64,000 nt of DNA from Vitreoscilla filiformis (GCF_002222655.1 NZ_CP022423.1:868001-932000), one strand, 5' to 3'; positions 29,563 through 37,814 are shown, numbered from the stretch's first letter. Numbers and translations are program-made. The notes: a model not told the origin generated them from the sequence alone.

Positions 29563-32500
29563 ATGGAGAAAATCATTCGTGGCACTGACAACGCCGACAC
29601 GCTGGCCGGCGGCGCGGGCAACAACACCCTCCAGGGTCTGGGAGGGGATGACTGGCTTGATGGCAAGGCCGGTGCCGACCTCCTGATCGGTGGCTTGGGG
29701 AACGATACCTACGTTGTCGGGTATCTGGATGGAGTGCAAGAAGCCGCAGGCGGGGGCACGGATTGGGTGTACGCGAAGGTGTCCCATGTGCTGGAGGACA
29801 ACGCAGAGAATCTGCTGCTGATCGGCACTGCGCGCCACGGTGGTGGGAATGCGGCGGACAACCTGCTGATTGGCAACGGCCACAACAACCAGCTCAACGG
29901 TCACGCTGGCGCGGACACGATGCGCGGGGGCGCGGGAGATGACACCTACATCGTGAGCCAGGCCCAAGACCGAGTGATCGAGTGGGCTGGGAAAGGGGTG
30001 GATTTGGTGCGTGCGGGGGTGAGTTACACCCTGTCCGATCACGTCGAGAACCTGACGCTGGTCGGTTCGAATGCCCTCAACGCCACAGGCAATGCGGCGG
30101 CCAATGTACTGACGGGCAACGCGGGGGCCAATGTGCTGAGTGGGCGAGGGGGGGCGGACACCTTGCTGGGCGGGGCTGGCAATGACACGTTCAACTTGAT
30201 CGACAGTGATCTGAGCGCCTTGGGTGCCAGCACGGGCTCGGCGACGCAAATCCATGGAGGCACGGGGTGGAACACCTTGCGCCTGGGTACGTCCACCGGG
30301 ACGGCGTTGGATCTGGTGGCGGTGGTCAGCGCCACGGGTTCGGGCACAGCGCGGCTGCAAAACATTCAGACGGTGGACTTGAGCGGCAGCGGTGCGCAGG
30401 AATTGGCGTTGATGTCGGCTAACGTGGTTGCGATGGGGACGGCCAATGCGCTCAACAGCGGCAACGCGGCCCGCCTGGGGTGGAGTGAGGGGACGTATAG
30501 CCTGCAAGCCAGCGAGGCGCGGGTGCAGGTGGTCATTGAGGGCACAGCGCAGGATGCACTGGTCAAGAGCGCGCTGGACAAGGGCAATGAGGCGTGGATT
30601 CAGGTGGGCACGCTGAGTCACGCGGGCAGCACTTACAACGTCTACAACGACGCGGGGGGCACGGCGCAGCTCATTGTGAACAGCGAGGTGCAGTTTGAGC
30701 TGCCGGTGACGCAAGTAACGGCCACGGTGATGTTGTCCAGCGTGGCTGCCGGGAGCGGGGGGTTTGTGATCAACGGGCAGTCGGCGTTCGATTTCAGCGG
30801 CAGTTCGGTTTCATCGGCAGGGGATGTGAACGGAGACGGCTTGGATGATCTGATCGTCGGGGCTGGCGGTGCAGACCCATCCGGCAACAGTTCTGCGGGT
30901 CAGAGCTACGTGGTGTTCGGCAAGAGCGATGGCAGCGTGGTGGATGTATCGGCGCTGACAGCGGGCACGAGCACGGCGGGGTTTGTGATCAACGGGCAGT
31001 CGGCGGATGACCTCAGCGGTTATTCGGTCTCATCGGCAGGGGACGTGAACGGAGACGGTTTGGATGATCTGATCGTCGGGGCTTACCGTGCATCTGTATC
31101 CGGCAACACCCAGGCGGGTCAGAGCTACGTGGTGTTTGGCAAGAGCGATGGCGGGGTGGTGAATGTGTCGGCGCTGACGGCGGGCACGAGCACGGCGGGG
31201 TTTGTGATCAACGGCCAGTCGGCGGATGACCTCAGCGGTTATTCGGTCTCATCGGCAGGGGATGTGAATGGGGACGGCTTGGATGATCTGATCGTTGGAG
31301 CTCTCGGTGCAGACCCATCCAGCAACAGTTATGCGGGTCAGAGCTACGTGGTGTTCGGCAAGAGCGATGGCGGGGTGGTGAATGTGTCGGCGCTGACGGC
31401 GGGCACGAGCACGGCGGGGTTTGTGATCAACGGGCAGTCGACGCATGACTACAGCGGTTGCTCGGTCTCATCGGCAGGGGATGTGAACGGAGACGGCTTG
31501 GATGATCTGATCGTCGGGGCTTACTACGCAGACCCATCCGGCAACATTCATGCGGGTCAGAGCTACGTGGTGTTCGGCAAGAGCGATGGCAGCGTGGTGG
31601 ATGTGTCGGCACTGACGGCGGGCACGAGCACGGCGGGGTTTGTGATCAACGGGCAGTCGTGGGACGACAGCGGCAGGTCGGTCTCATCGGCAGGGGACGT
31701 GAATGGGGACGGCTTGGATGATCTGATCGTCGGGGCTTCCGGGCCTGACGCCATATCGCTCCGTCATATAGGCAAGAGTTATGTGGTGTTCGGCAAGAGC
31801 GATGGTGGGGGGGTCGATGTGTTGGCACTGACGGCGGGTACAAGCACGGCGGGGTTTGTGATCAACGGCCCGTTGGCGGTGGACTACAGCGGTTATTCGG
31901 TCTCATCGGCAGGGGATGTGAACGGAGACGGCTTGGATGATCTGATCGTTGGGGCTCAGGGTGCAGACCCATCAGGCAACGCCAATGCCGGGAAGAGCTA
32001 CGTGGTGTTCGGCAAGAGTGATGGAGGGGCGGTGGATGTGTTGGCACTGACGGCGGGCACGAGCACGGCGGGGTTTGTGATCAACGGGCAGTCGGCGGAT
32101 GACTACAGCGGCAGATCGGTCTCATCGGCGGGGGATGTGAACGGCGATGGTTTTGATGATCTGATCGTTGGGGCTTACAGTGCAGACCCATCCGGCAACG
32201 CCAGTGCAGGGAAGAGCTACGTGATCTTCGGCGGCTCAGAAGTCATCACCGAGTGGATCTTCGACAGCGCCGACGGCGATGCCATCGGCACCAGCGCCGC
32301 CGAAACCCTGACCGGCACGAGCGGCGATAACCAACTCGTCGCCGGCGCGGGCGATGACACCCTGATCGGCTCCGGCGGTGCCGATGTGCTGTACGGCGGT
32401 GCGGGCGATGATGTGATCGTGCTCAACACCAGCAACCTCAGCGAGCTGGGGCAAACGGGTGACAGCCAATCGATTCTGCGCATCGACGGCGGCTCCGGCG

Positions 32501-32862
32501 TGGACACACTGCGCATTGACGGCGCCGGTATCACCCTCGACCTGACGGCTGTCAAAGCCCCCGTGATCCAAAACATCGACGTGTTGGACATCACAGGTTC
32601 GGGCGACAACGTGCTGGTAATGTCCCTGACCGACGTGTTGCAACTGGGCGCGGCCAACACCTTCAGCACCGCCGGCAAGATGCAACTGATGATCCAAGGC
32701 AACGCGGGGGACAGCGTGACGCTGAACGACGCGGCGGATTGGCAAGCCACCGGCACCGCCAGCTACGAAGGTCAGACCTATCAGCTCTACGACCGCGACG
32801 GCGCATCGGCGCAGTTGTGGGTGGATGCGGATGTGTCCACCAACGTGGTGGCGCTCCCTTGA
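29563..32862 (+). CDS. RTX-like/FG-GAP repeat protein, predicted secreted surface protein
   Basis: 1099 residues, acidic, Gly/Asp/Ser-rich, with no Sec signal. Residues about 1-210 hold RTX-type nonapeptides (G-G-L-G-N-D-T-Y, G-G-A-G-D-D-T-Y, G-G-A-G-N-D-T-F) that bind calcium in type I-secreted proteins. Residues about 210-382 are a beta-rich module. Residues about 400-890 are seven FG-GAP/integrin-like repeats of 73 residues, each with D-V-N-G-D-G-L-D-D-L-I-V-G, a calcium-binding loop. Residues about 900-950 carry more RTX repeats and about 954-1095 repeat the earlier module. Predicted to be an extracellular adhesin or matrix protein; no type I secretion genes are in the window. The ATG at 29563 follows AGGGATTGG. 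Confidence 0.85.
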   Translation: MEKIIRGTDNADTLAGGAGNNTLQGLGGDDWLDGKAGADLLIGGLGNDTYVVGYLDGVQEAAGGGTDWVYAKVSHVLEDNAENLLLIGTARHGGGNAADNLLIGNGHNNQLNGHAGADTMRGGAGDDTYIVSQAQDRVIEWAGKGVDLVRAGVSYTLSDHVENLTLVGSNALNATGNAAANVLTGNAGANVLSGRGGADTLLGGAGNDTFNLIDSDLSALGASTGSATQIHGGTGWNTLRLGTSTGTALDLVAVVSATGSGTARLQNIQTVDLSGSGAQELALMSANVVAMGTANALNSGNAARLGWSEGTYSLQASEARVQVVIEGTAQDALVKSALDKGNEAWIQVGTLSHAGSTYNVYNDAGGTAQLIVNSEVQFELPVTQVTATVMLSSVAAGSGGFVINGQSAFDFSGSSVSSAGDVNGDGLDDLIVGAGGADPSGNSSAGQSYVVFGKSDGSVVDVSALTAGTSTAGFVINGQSADDLSGYSVSSAGDVNGDGLDDLIVGAYRASVSGNTQAGQSYVVFGKSDGGVVNVSALTAGTSTAGFVINGQSADDLSGYSVSSAGDVNGDGLDDLIVGALGADPSSNSYAGQSYVVFGKSDGGVVNVSALTAGTSTAGFVINGQSTHDYSGCSVSSAGDVNGDGLDDLIVGAYYADPSGNIHAGQSYVVFGKSDGSVVDVSALTAGTSTAGFVINGQSWDDSGRSVSSAGDVNGDGLDDLIVGASGPDAISLRHIGKSYVVFGKSDGGGVDVLALTAGTSTAGFVINGPLAVDYSGYSVSSAGDVNGDGLDDLIVGAQGADPSGNANAGKSYVVFGKSDGGAVDVLALTAGTSTAGFVINGQSADDYSGRSVSSAGDVNGDGFDDLIVGAYSADPSGNASAGKSYVIFGGSEVITEWIFDSADGDAIGTSAAETLTGTSGDNQLVAGAGDDTLIGSGGADVLYGGAGDDVIVLNTSNLSELGQTGDSQSILRIDGGSGVDTLRIDGAGITLDLTAVKAPVIQNIDVLDITGSGDNVLVMSLTDVLQLGAANTFSTAGKMQLMIQGNAGDSVTLNDAADWQATGTASYEGQTYQLYDRDGASAQLWVDADVSTNVVALP
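30760..32232 (+). repeat. Seven near-identical tandem repeats of 219 bp (one of 216)
   Basis: Repeat units begin at 30760, 30979, 31198, 31417, 31636, 31852 and 32071, at the codon for the first Gly of G-F-V-I-N-G. Six units are spaced by exactly 219 bp; the fifth is one codon shorter. DNA identity between units is very high in the segment encoding V-S-S-A-G-D-V-N-G-D-G-L-D-D-L-I-V-G and in S-A-L-T-A-G-T-S-T-A, while an internal stretch after I-V-G-A varies. This predicts copy-number change by recombination or slippage. Confidence 0.95.
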
Positions 32863-32863
32863 G

Positions 32864-33205
32864 TCAGCGGGCCGGGCGCTCGTCCGGCTCCCACCGTCGA
32901 AACACCAGCGGCAACGGCAGTGCCGGCAACGCCGCCGGCTGCGGGCTGACGGTGTAGTGCTCTTCGATCTCCCACGGCGAACCATAGTGGGAGATCAATT
33001 CGGTGGCGGCGCAGCTCAGGGCATCAAGCGCTTGTGCGTGCGCTTCGGCCTCACCAGCGTCCAGCACGGCGTGCCAGTGCAGGCGGTGCAGAGACTCATC
33101 CAGCGCCACGCCCACGGCGCGAACCAGTGGATGCACCCACCCGAGCAACGCCATTTGAGCCTGCAATCGCAAGCGCAGTTGGCAAGCCTGTGCCCCGGTG
33201 TTCAT
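32864..33205 (-). CDS. Uncharacterised 113-residue protein coupled to the sulfur transporter gene
   Basis: I do not recognise this family. The product is soluble by composition, with an N-terminal helical half rich in Leu/Ala/His and a C-terminal half containing Y-G-S-P-W-E-I-E-E-H-Y and a proline-rich stretch before R-R-W-E-P-D-E-R. No signal peptide or cysteine cluster is present. Its ATG overlaps the stop of the YeeE/YedE gene (ATGA), and its stop is 2 bp from the end of the convergent repeat-protein gene. Coupling implies a role with the transporter, but nothing in the sequence says what. Confidence 0.7.
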   Translation of the reverse strand: MNTGAQACQLRLRLQAQMALLGWVHPLVRAVGVALDESLHRLHWHAVLDAGEAEAHAQALDALSCAATELISHYGSPWEIEEHYTVSPQPAALPALPLPLVFRRWEPDERPAR

Positions 33206-34296
33206 GGGCTGACGTAACCGGGCTCACCCGGCGCCGCCACCGGCGCCTCGGCGCGGCGATCCACCCACCAGTCGGTCAGCGAAGCAGCGATCCAAATCGC
33301 CGCCAGCGTCACCCACGAGGTGATGGTGAACACCGCCGCCCCCGACACCCCCGCGCCCACCGCGCAGCCACCGGCCAGCATGCCGCCAAAGCCCATCAGC
33401 ATGGCCCCGGCGATGTAGCGGCGCATCGACTGTCCGCCCTGGAAGCCTTCCAGCTTCAACTCGCGCCACAGCAGCGCCGACAGGAACGAACCCAAAAACA
33501 CCCCCGGCACCAACCCCAGGTCGAACTTGAGCGGCTGCCCCGGTGGCGACAGCACCAGCATCAGCACATCCGCCGACGGGCCCGTGAACGACAAGGCTTG
33601 AATCGGCACCACGGTGTCAAACGCCTGGCGCGATTCCAAATAGGTCAGCAGCCACGCCGTGGCCACCATCGCCCCGACGCCCACCGCGCCGAACCAGCCC
33701 CAAAACTTCACGCCCTGACGCTGGGCCCACACCAAAGCTGCGATCAACCACAAGGCGCCAAACACCGCCCCGCCACCGTGCCCGATGCCGGTGAGGGCGA
33801 TCAAGTCCCGGGCGCTGCCGCCTTCGACCGTCCACCACCCAGCCACCTCGGTGCGCAAGGGCGAGAGGACGCCCGTCAGGGCTGCCTGGGCCGTCACCGC
33901 GAACACCAGGCCCGAAAGCAAAGCCCGCAAGTTGCCCTGCGCGGCCAGCACCAGCAAGCGGCTGGAGCACCCACGCGCCAAGATCATGCCGGCTCCGAAC
34001 ATCGCTCCGCCGATGGCGGCGCCCGACAGGCTGCCACGCTGGGCGAGCTGGCGGGCGTCGGTCACGTCGAGCCAGCCGGCGAGGATGAAACCTTGCGTCA
34101 ACAGCACCGCCGTGGCGAAGGCGAACAGCCAGACGGTGAGTTTGCCCTCCCGCGTCCCACGGGAAAACTCGATGGCCGCCGAGCGCAAACAAAAGCGCGA
34201 ACGGTGGGCAAAAAAGCCAAACAGCAAACCAATCAAAGCGCCGGTGAGGGTGACGGTTTGGGTCTCCCCCAGGCGCGACATCAACGATTCAAGCAC
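33202..34296 (-). CDS. YeeE/YedE-family sulfur-compound transporter (TsuA-like)
   Basis: 364 residues with about nine to ten membrane segments. The conserved cysteine motifs of the family are all present: R-S-R-F-C-L-R near residue 35, I-L-A-R-G-C-S-S-R near 108, and M-L-A-G-G-C-A-V-G-A-G near 310; in the thiosulfate transporter TsuA these cysteines relay the substrate. It lies 82 bp downstream of the sulfide dehydrogenase flavoprotein on the same strand, which supports transport of thiosulfate or a related sulfur species. The substrate is inference from family and context. Confidence 0.9.
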   Translation of the reverse strand: MLESLMSRLGETQTVTLTGALIGLLFGFFAHRSRFCLRSAAIEFSRGTREGKLTVWLFAFATAVLLTQGFILAGWLDVTDARQLAQRGSLSGAAIGGAMFGAGMILARGCSSRLLVLAAQGNLRALLSGLVFAVTAQAALTGVLSPLRTEVAGWWTVEGGSARDLIALTGIGHGGGAVFGALWLIAALVWAQRQGVKFWGWFGAVGVGAMVATAWLLTYLESRQAFDTVVPIQALSFTGPSADVLMLVLSPPGQPLKFDLGLVPGVFLGSFLSALLWRELKLEGFQGGQSMRRYIAGAMLMGFGGMLAGGCAVGAGVSGAAVFTITSWVTLAAIWIAASLTDWWVDRRAEAPVAAPGEPGYVSP

Positions 34297-34378
34297 GGGC
34301 AGGCCCTCGCATTCAAATATCCGTCATTACAGAAATTTGGATGATGCGGGGTAGGCCCGTTGAATCGCTTGAGCAAGG

Positions 34379-35656
34379 TCACATGAGCGTGTCGGCCCAA
34401 ATGTTCTTGGCCCAGGCTTCGGCGTAACGGCCTTCCAAGTCACTGCGCACGTCGGACACGCCCCCCGACCCGCCGATCGTGAAGAAACTCTTCTTGGGCG
34501 AGACGTACTCGTGAACGCTGGCGACGTGGATCACATGCAGGTCATCGACGTAGCTCATGCACACATTGGTGAGCATCGGATGCGGGTTGATCTCCAAGCC
34601 TTGCAGCTCGGCCACGATGGCCGCCGCCGTCACCTTGGCGTGTGAGTTCGCCATGTGGCCCGATTTGGGCATGCCCTGGGCGATTTGAATCGCGTCGCCG
34701 ATGACGTGGATGTCTTTGGCCGCCGTCGATTCAAAATTCAAGAAGTTGACCAAGCACCAGCGGCCATTGGCATTGGCCAAGCCGGTTTGTACCGCCAGTG
34801 CGCCGGCGCGCATCACCGGCAGCACGTTGAGCACATCGGCTTTAACGTCGTCCTGCACATCGAACTTGACCGCGCCACCCTTGGCGTCCACCGCCACCAC
34901 CTTGTGCTGCGGACGGTATTCGACCATCGGGCCGTACAGCTCTTTCCAAGCCTTTTTGAACAGCGGGCCCTTGGAGGTGACGTCCTCGTTGCCATCCAAG
35001 ATCAGCACCTTGGATTTGGGTTTGTGCTTCTTGAAGTAAGCCGCCACCACGCTGGCGCGCTCGTACGGCCCCGGCGGGCAGCGGTATGGCGCTTCGGGAA
35101 TGGTGATGGCGTACACGCCGCCGTCGCGCATCGCTTCGAGCTGCTTGCGCAGGGCCATCGTTTCCGGGCCAGCCTTCCAGGCGTGCAGCATCTGGCCGGC
35201 ACTGTGCGCGGCTTGAAGCCCCTCGATCTGATCCCACATGAAATCGATGCCGGGGGCGAGTACCAGCTTGTCGTAGCGGATGTCGCCGCCGCTGGCCAGG
35301 GTGGCAACTTTCTTGGCCGGATCGATTTTCGTCACCCGATCCTGCACCACACGCACCCCATGTTTGGTGCTCAAACCCGTGTAGGGGTTGGTGATGTCGG
35401 CCATGGTTTTCATGCCGCCAATCACCAAGTTGGACACCGGGCAGGACACGAACATCGGGTTCGGTTCCACCATGGTCACGTCGATTTGGTAGTCCGAAAA
35501 CAGGCGGACGTACTTGGACGCGGTGGCGCCCCCATAACCGCCTCCGACCACCAACACCTTGGCTTTGGAGGCATCGCCCCCCACCGACGCACAGCCGGCC
35601 AGCCCCAGTGCCCCGCCGGATACCAGCCCGGCCAAAAGTTGTCTGCGTTGCATCAT
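34379..35656 (-). CDS. fccB: Flavocytochrome c sulfide dehydrogenase, flavoprotein subunit (FccB/SoxF)
   Basis: FCSD oxidises sulfide (to sulfur or polysulfide) in the periplasm and passes electrons to its cytochrome subunit. The 425-residue protein has an N-terminal R-R-Q-L-L-A-G Tat-like motif ending in L-A-G-C, so it may be a Tat-exported lipoprotein; then the FAD-binding V-L-V-V-G-G-G-Y-G-G-A, the first redox cysteine in F-V-S-C-P-V-S-N, and the second in the P-Y-R-C-P-P-G-P region. H-V-I-G-D-A is the second FAD motif. I start at ATG 35656 after AAAGG. It follows the cytochrome gene by 8 bp. Confidence 0.93.
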   Translation of the reverse strand: MMQRRQLLAGLVSGGALGLAGCASVGGDASKAKVLVVGGGYGGATASKYVRLFSDYQIDVTMVEPNPMFVSCPVSNLVIGGMKTMADITNPYTGLSTKHGVRVVQDRVTKIDPAKKVATLASGGDIRYDKLVLAPGIDFMWDQIEGLQAAHSAGQMLHAWKAGPETMALRKQLEAMRDGGVYAITIPEAPYRCPPGPYERASVVAAYFKKHKPKSKVLILDGNEDVTSKGPLFKKAWKELYGPMVEYRPQHKVVAVDAKGGAVKFDVQDDVKADVLNVLPVMRAGALAVQTGLANANGRWCLVNFLNFESTAAKDIHVIGDAIQIAQGMPKSGHMANSHAKVTAAAIVAELQGLEINPHPMLTNVCMSYVDDLHVIHVASVHEYVSPKKSFFTIGGSGGVSDVRSDLEGRYAEAWAKNIWADTLM

Positions 35657-35664
35657 GTGGCCTT

Positions 35665-36027
35665 TCACGGCTTGCTGCGCGAACCGAAGTAACGCGCCAG
35701 GGTTTCGAGTTGTTCTTGCGAATAGCCCTTGGTGATCTGGTGCATGATCGTTGCCGGGCGTTGGCCGCTGCGGAAAGCCATCAGTTGGCTGAGGATGTAG
35801 TCCTCGGGCAGCACCGACAGGCGGATCAGGGCTTCACCTTCGACGGCTTGGCCGTCCGTGCCGTGACACTGGGCGCAGGTGGCGGCCAGGGCACGGGTGC
35901 GCAGCGCGGTCGGATCCTTTGCGTGAACCGCTGTGCCCGCCAAAGTCAGCAGTGCCAGCAGCGCCGCCCGCGCGGCAAAAGCCCGCGAACGGGCGGCGGG
36001 GACGACGCCCGCCAGGGTGTGGGTCAT
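35665..36027 (-). CDS. Cytochrome c subunit of sulfide dehydrogenase (FccA/SoxE-like)
   Basis: 120 residues with a Sec signal peptide (A-A-R-A-A-L-L-A-L-L-T-L-A-G-T-A-V-H-A) and one heme-binding C-A-Q-C-H near residue 50, with a methionine ligand candidate in H-Q-I-T or R-P-A-T-I-M-H further on. Monoheme cytochromes paired with an FCSD flavoprotein act as its electron acceptor. ATG 36027 is preceded by AGGAG at good spacing. The gene is first of the minus-strand sulfur operon and is divergent from the thioredoxin-like gene. Confidence 0.9.
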   Translation of the reverse strand: MTHTLAGVVPAARSRAFAARAALLALLTLAGTAVHAKDPTALRTRALAATCAQCHGTDGQAVEGEALIRLSVLPEDYILSQLMAFRSGQRPATIMHQITKGYSQEQLETLARYFGSRSKP

Positions 36028-36065
36028 GGGGAACTCCTGTTGGTTTGCGGGGGTGTATAGTGTTC

Positions 36066-36088
36066 TTAATATCATCACATGCTAATGT
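36066..36088. promoter_or_regulatory. AT-rich imperfect inverted repeat, candidate ArsR-type operator between the sulfur operons
   Basis: The divergent spacer is GC-rich except for this AT-rich stretch, which contains TTAATATCAT and ATGCTAAT as imperfect arms around CAC. AT-rich palindromes between divergent sulfur genes are the usual target of BigR/SqrR-type ArsR repressors, and an ArsR gene is encoded 1 kb away. Match is imperfect, so this is a lead only. Confidence 0.3.
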
Positions 36089-36125
36089 AGTGTTGTCATT
36101 GGTGCCACCCCTGCAAACCATCGCC

Positions 36126-36608
36126 GTGTCACGGCGCCACACCTTGGTGTGGCTCGCTGGCGCAGCGGGATCGGCTCACGCGGCGTTGCCGCCGGGTGAG
36201 CCTTTGCTCTGGCCTGAGGTGGCGCTGTTGGATGGCTCCTCGCTCGGCCCTGCGCAGGTGCGGGATGTGGCTTGGGTGGTGGTGTTTTTCTCGCTGAGCT
36301 GCGGCTACTGCCACCGCCATAACCGGCGGCTGCAAGCGCTGGCGCAGCGCATGCGCGGGCAGCCCCTGCGGGTGTTGGGCGCTGTCCACGATCAGGACGC
36401 CAGCGCTGTGCGCACCCACGCCCAGCAAGAAGGGTTGACGTTCCCGATGACTTTGGAGTCCTCGCGCCTGCATCGCCTGCTCAGCCCTCGGCGCATCACC
36501 CCGCTGACGTGTGTGCTGGATCGGGGGACGCGGCTGCGCGAAGTCATCCCCGGAGAGATGAGCGAAGACGATGTGATGGGCCTGGCCCGCTGGGCCCAGC
36601 CGGTTTGA
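36126..36608 (+). CDS. Thioredoxin-fold periplasmic protein (TlpA/peroxiredoxin-like)
   Basis: About 160 residues with a short signal peptide (S-R-R-H-T-L-V-W-L-A-G-A-A-G-S-A-H-A) and one thioredoxin-fold domain. The redox motif is C-G-Y-C in F-S-L-S-C-G-Y-C-H near residue 60, with the cis-proline region I-T-P-L-T near 130. It probably reduces or transfers sulfane sulfur or maintains heme-cysteine thiols in the periplasm. The start is uncertain: GTG 36102 and TTG 36093 are also in frame and no site has a clear ribosome-binding sequence. It begins a plus-strand run with a cytochrome gene and arsR. Confidence 0.75.
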   Translation: MSRRHTLVWLAGAAGSAHAALPPGEPLLWPEVALLDGSSLGPAQVRDVAWVVVFFSLSCGYCHRHNRRLQALAQRMRGQPLRVLGAVHDQDASAVRTHAQQEGLTFPMTLESSRLHRLLSPRRITPLTCVLDRGTRLREVIPGEMSEDDVMGLARWAQPV

Positions 36609-36627
36609 CGCGACACAGGAGACGCCG

Positions 36628-36990
36628 ATGAGGATCGCCCACCGTCACCCCCTTTGGGTTGGCGCTGCTGCCCTGCTGGGGTGGTTCAGTGTTGAGCTGC
36701 ACGCCACAGATTCAGCCGCAGTACCGATGCCCGCGCTGTTCGCTGGGGCCGATCTGGCTTTGGGTGAGCGGCTCATTGCCGAACATCGGTGCAGCGAGTG
36801 CCATGCGCGCAAAGTCGGGGGCGATGGCAGCGCCATCTATCGCCCGATGGAGCGCATCAACAGCCCAGCCGAGCTGCGCGGCATGGTGGAGATGTGCAAC
36901 ACCCAACTGAACTTGCAGATGTTCCCCGAGGAAGTCACCGCCGTGGCCGCTGTGCTGCAACGGGATCACTACCGTTTGGCCATCCACTAA
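36628..36990 (+). CDS. Small monoheme c-type cytochrome
   Basis: 120 residues with a signal peptide ending near A-T-D, then a single heme motif C-S-E-C-H near residue 55 and several methionines (M-E-R-I, M-V-E-M, L-Q-M-F) that could supply the distal ligand. ATG 36628 is preceded by GGAG 8 nt upstream and lies 19 bp after the thioredoxin-like gene, so they are co-transcribed. Its position in the sulfur cluster suggests electron transfer from sulfur-compound oxidation. Its exact partner is not visible. Confidence 0.85.
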   Translation: MRIAHRHPLWVGAAALLGWFSVELHATDSAAVPMPALFAGADLALGERLIAEHRCSECHARKVGGDGSAIYRPMERINSPAELRGMVEMCNTQLNLQMFPEEVTAVAAVLQRDHYRLAIH

Positions 36991-37022
36991 AACGATAGGC
37001 GCATATGGATATGGGGCTGGGT

Positions 37023-37039
37023 ATTCTTGTCAATAGAAT
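37023..37039. promoter_or_regulatory. ATTC-N9-GAAT site upstream of arsR
   Basis: ATTC (37023-37026) and GAAT (37036-37039) frame TTGTCAATA, itself containing TTG-T-CAA symmetry, about 65-80 bp upstream of the arsR start. It resembles the ATTC/GAAT half-sites reported for persulfide-sensing ArsR proteins, but spacing differs by one base, so autoregulation is only suggested. Confidence 0.35.
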
Positions 37040-37103
37040 CGGCCCCTGATCGACCTGACAACAAACTTGCGCATGTCCCCACAGGGATCCCAATGCTGAC
37101 GCC

Positions 37104-37430
37104 GTGTTCGAATCGGTGGCCGAGCTGTTCTCGCTGCTGTCCACGCCGGTGCGGCTGAAGATCATCAGCGCACTGTGCCAGGGTGAGAAGAACGTCTCGC
37201 AATTGCTGACCGAGATTCACACCACCCAGCCCAACATGTCGCAGCACCTGGCCACGCTGTACCGGGCCGGCGTGCTCAGCAAACGCCGCGACAGCACCCA
37301 AATTTATTACCGCCTGCAAAGCGAGCGCGTGGCTTCGCTGTGCCGGGCGGTGTGCCTGCAAATCTCGCAGGACATGGTGGTGCCTCCCCCGACACCGCCC
37401 ACATCCGTTGCCGCACCGACGGGCATCTGA
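37104..37430 (+). CDS. ArsR-family winged-helix regulator, candidate persulfide sensor (BigR/SqrR/SoxR-like)
   Basis: 108 residues with the ArsR fold: L-S-T-P-V-R-L-K-I-I-S-A-L, recognition helix T-T-Q-P-N-M-S-Q-H-L-A-T-L, and a beta-wing. It lacks the metal-site C-V-C motif of ArsR/SmtB and instead has a cysteine in A-L-C-Q-G-E-K-N-V and two more in L-C-R-A-V-C-L near the C-terminus, the layout of SqrR/BigR dithiol persulfide sensors. The only in-frame start is GTG 37104, without a clear ribosome-binding site. Position among sulfide oxidation genes supports sulfide-responsive repression. Sensing chemistry is inference. Confidence 0.88.
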   Translation: MFESVAELFSLLSTPVRLKIISALCQGEKNVSQLLTEIHTTQPNMSQHLATLYRAGVLSKRRDSTQIYYRLQSERVASLCRAVCLQISQDMVVPPPTPPTSVAAPTGI

Positions 37431-37435
37431 ACCGT

Positions 37436-37720
37436 TCAGCGTACCTTGCCGAGCAAGGTTTGCACGTCGCCGAGCACTTCTTCGAGCGGCTTGCGGCTGT
37501 CGTCGCCCAGGCGGGCGCACAGCTCTTGCTCCATGAAACACACGGTCATGCGCACATAAGCGCTGTCCAGCGCTTTGCGCACGGCGGCCATCTGGCTGGC
37601 GATGTCCAGGCAGGGTTGGCCCTCCTCGATCATGCGCTGGATGCCGCGCAACTGCCCTTCGGCCCGTTTCAGGCGGTTGAGCAGGTCGGTTCGGTTTTTC
37701 TCGTCGTTGGTTTTGGCCAT
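37436..37720 (-). CDS. CsoR/CstR-family copper or persulfide-sensing repressor
   Basis: 94 residues of the all-helical CsoR/RcnR/FrmR family: L-L-N-R-L-K-R-A-E-G-Q-L-R-G-I in helix 1, the first cysteine in Q-P-C-L-D-I near 38, and the second in V-R-M-T-V-C-F-M-E near 67. The histidine four residues before the second cysteine, needed for Cu(I) in CsoR, is replaced by Arg (R-M-T-V-C). Two cysteines without that histidine is the pattern of CstR-type persulfide sensors. ATG 37720 begins M-A-K-T-N-D-E-K; longer forms have no family support. It is the last gene of the RND operon. Confidence 0.87.
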   Translation of the reverse strand: MAKTNDEKNRTDLLNRLKRAEGQLRGIQRMIEEGQPCLDIASQMAAVRKALDSAYVRMTVCFMEQELCARLGDDSRKPLEEVLGDVQTLLGKVR

Positions 37721-37814
37721 GGCACAACACTCTTCCAAAGAGCCAGGGATGGGGAGGTAAGGTGCCATTGTCGAACGATGACCATCTGGTGACGAAAAAA
37801 CCGCAAGTTTGCGC

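Noticed and set aside
37721..37814. A second CsoR-type operator in front of the CstR-like gene
   Set aside because: The spacer has no TA-flanked C/G palindrome; only the copy at 42514-42529 fits.
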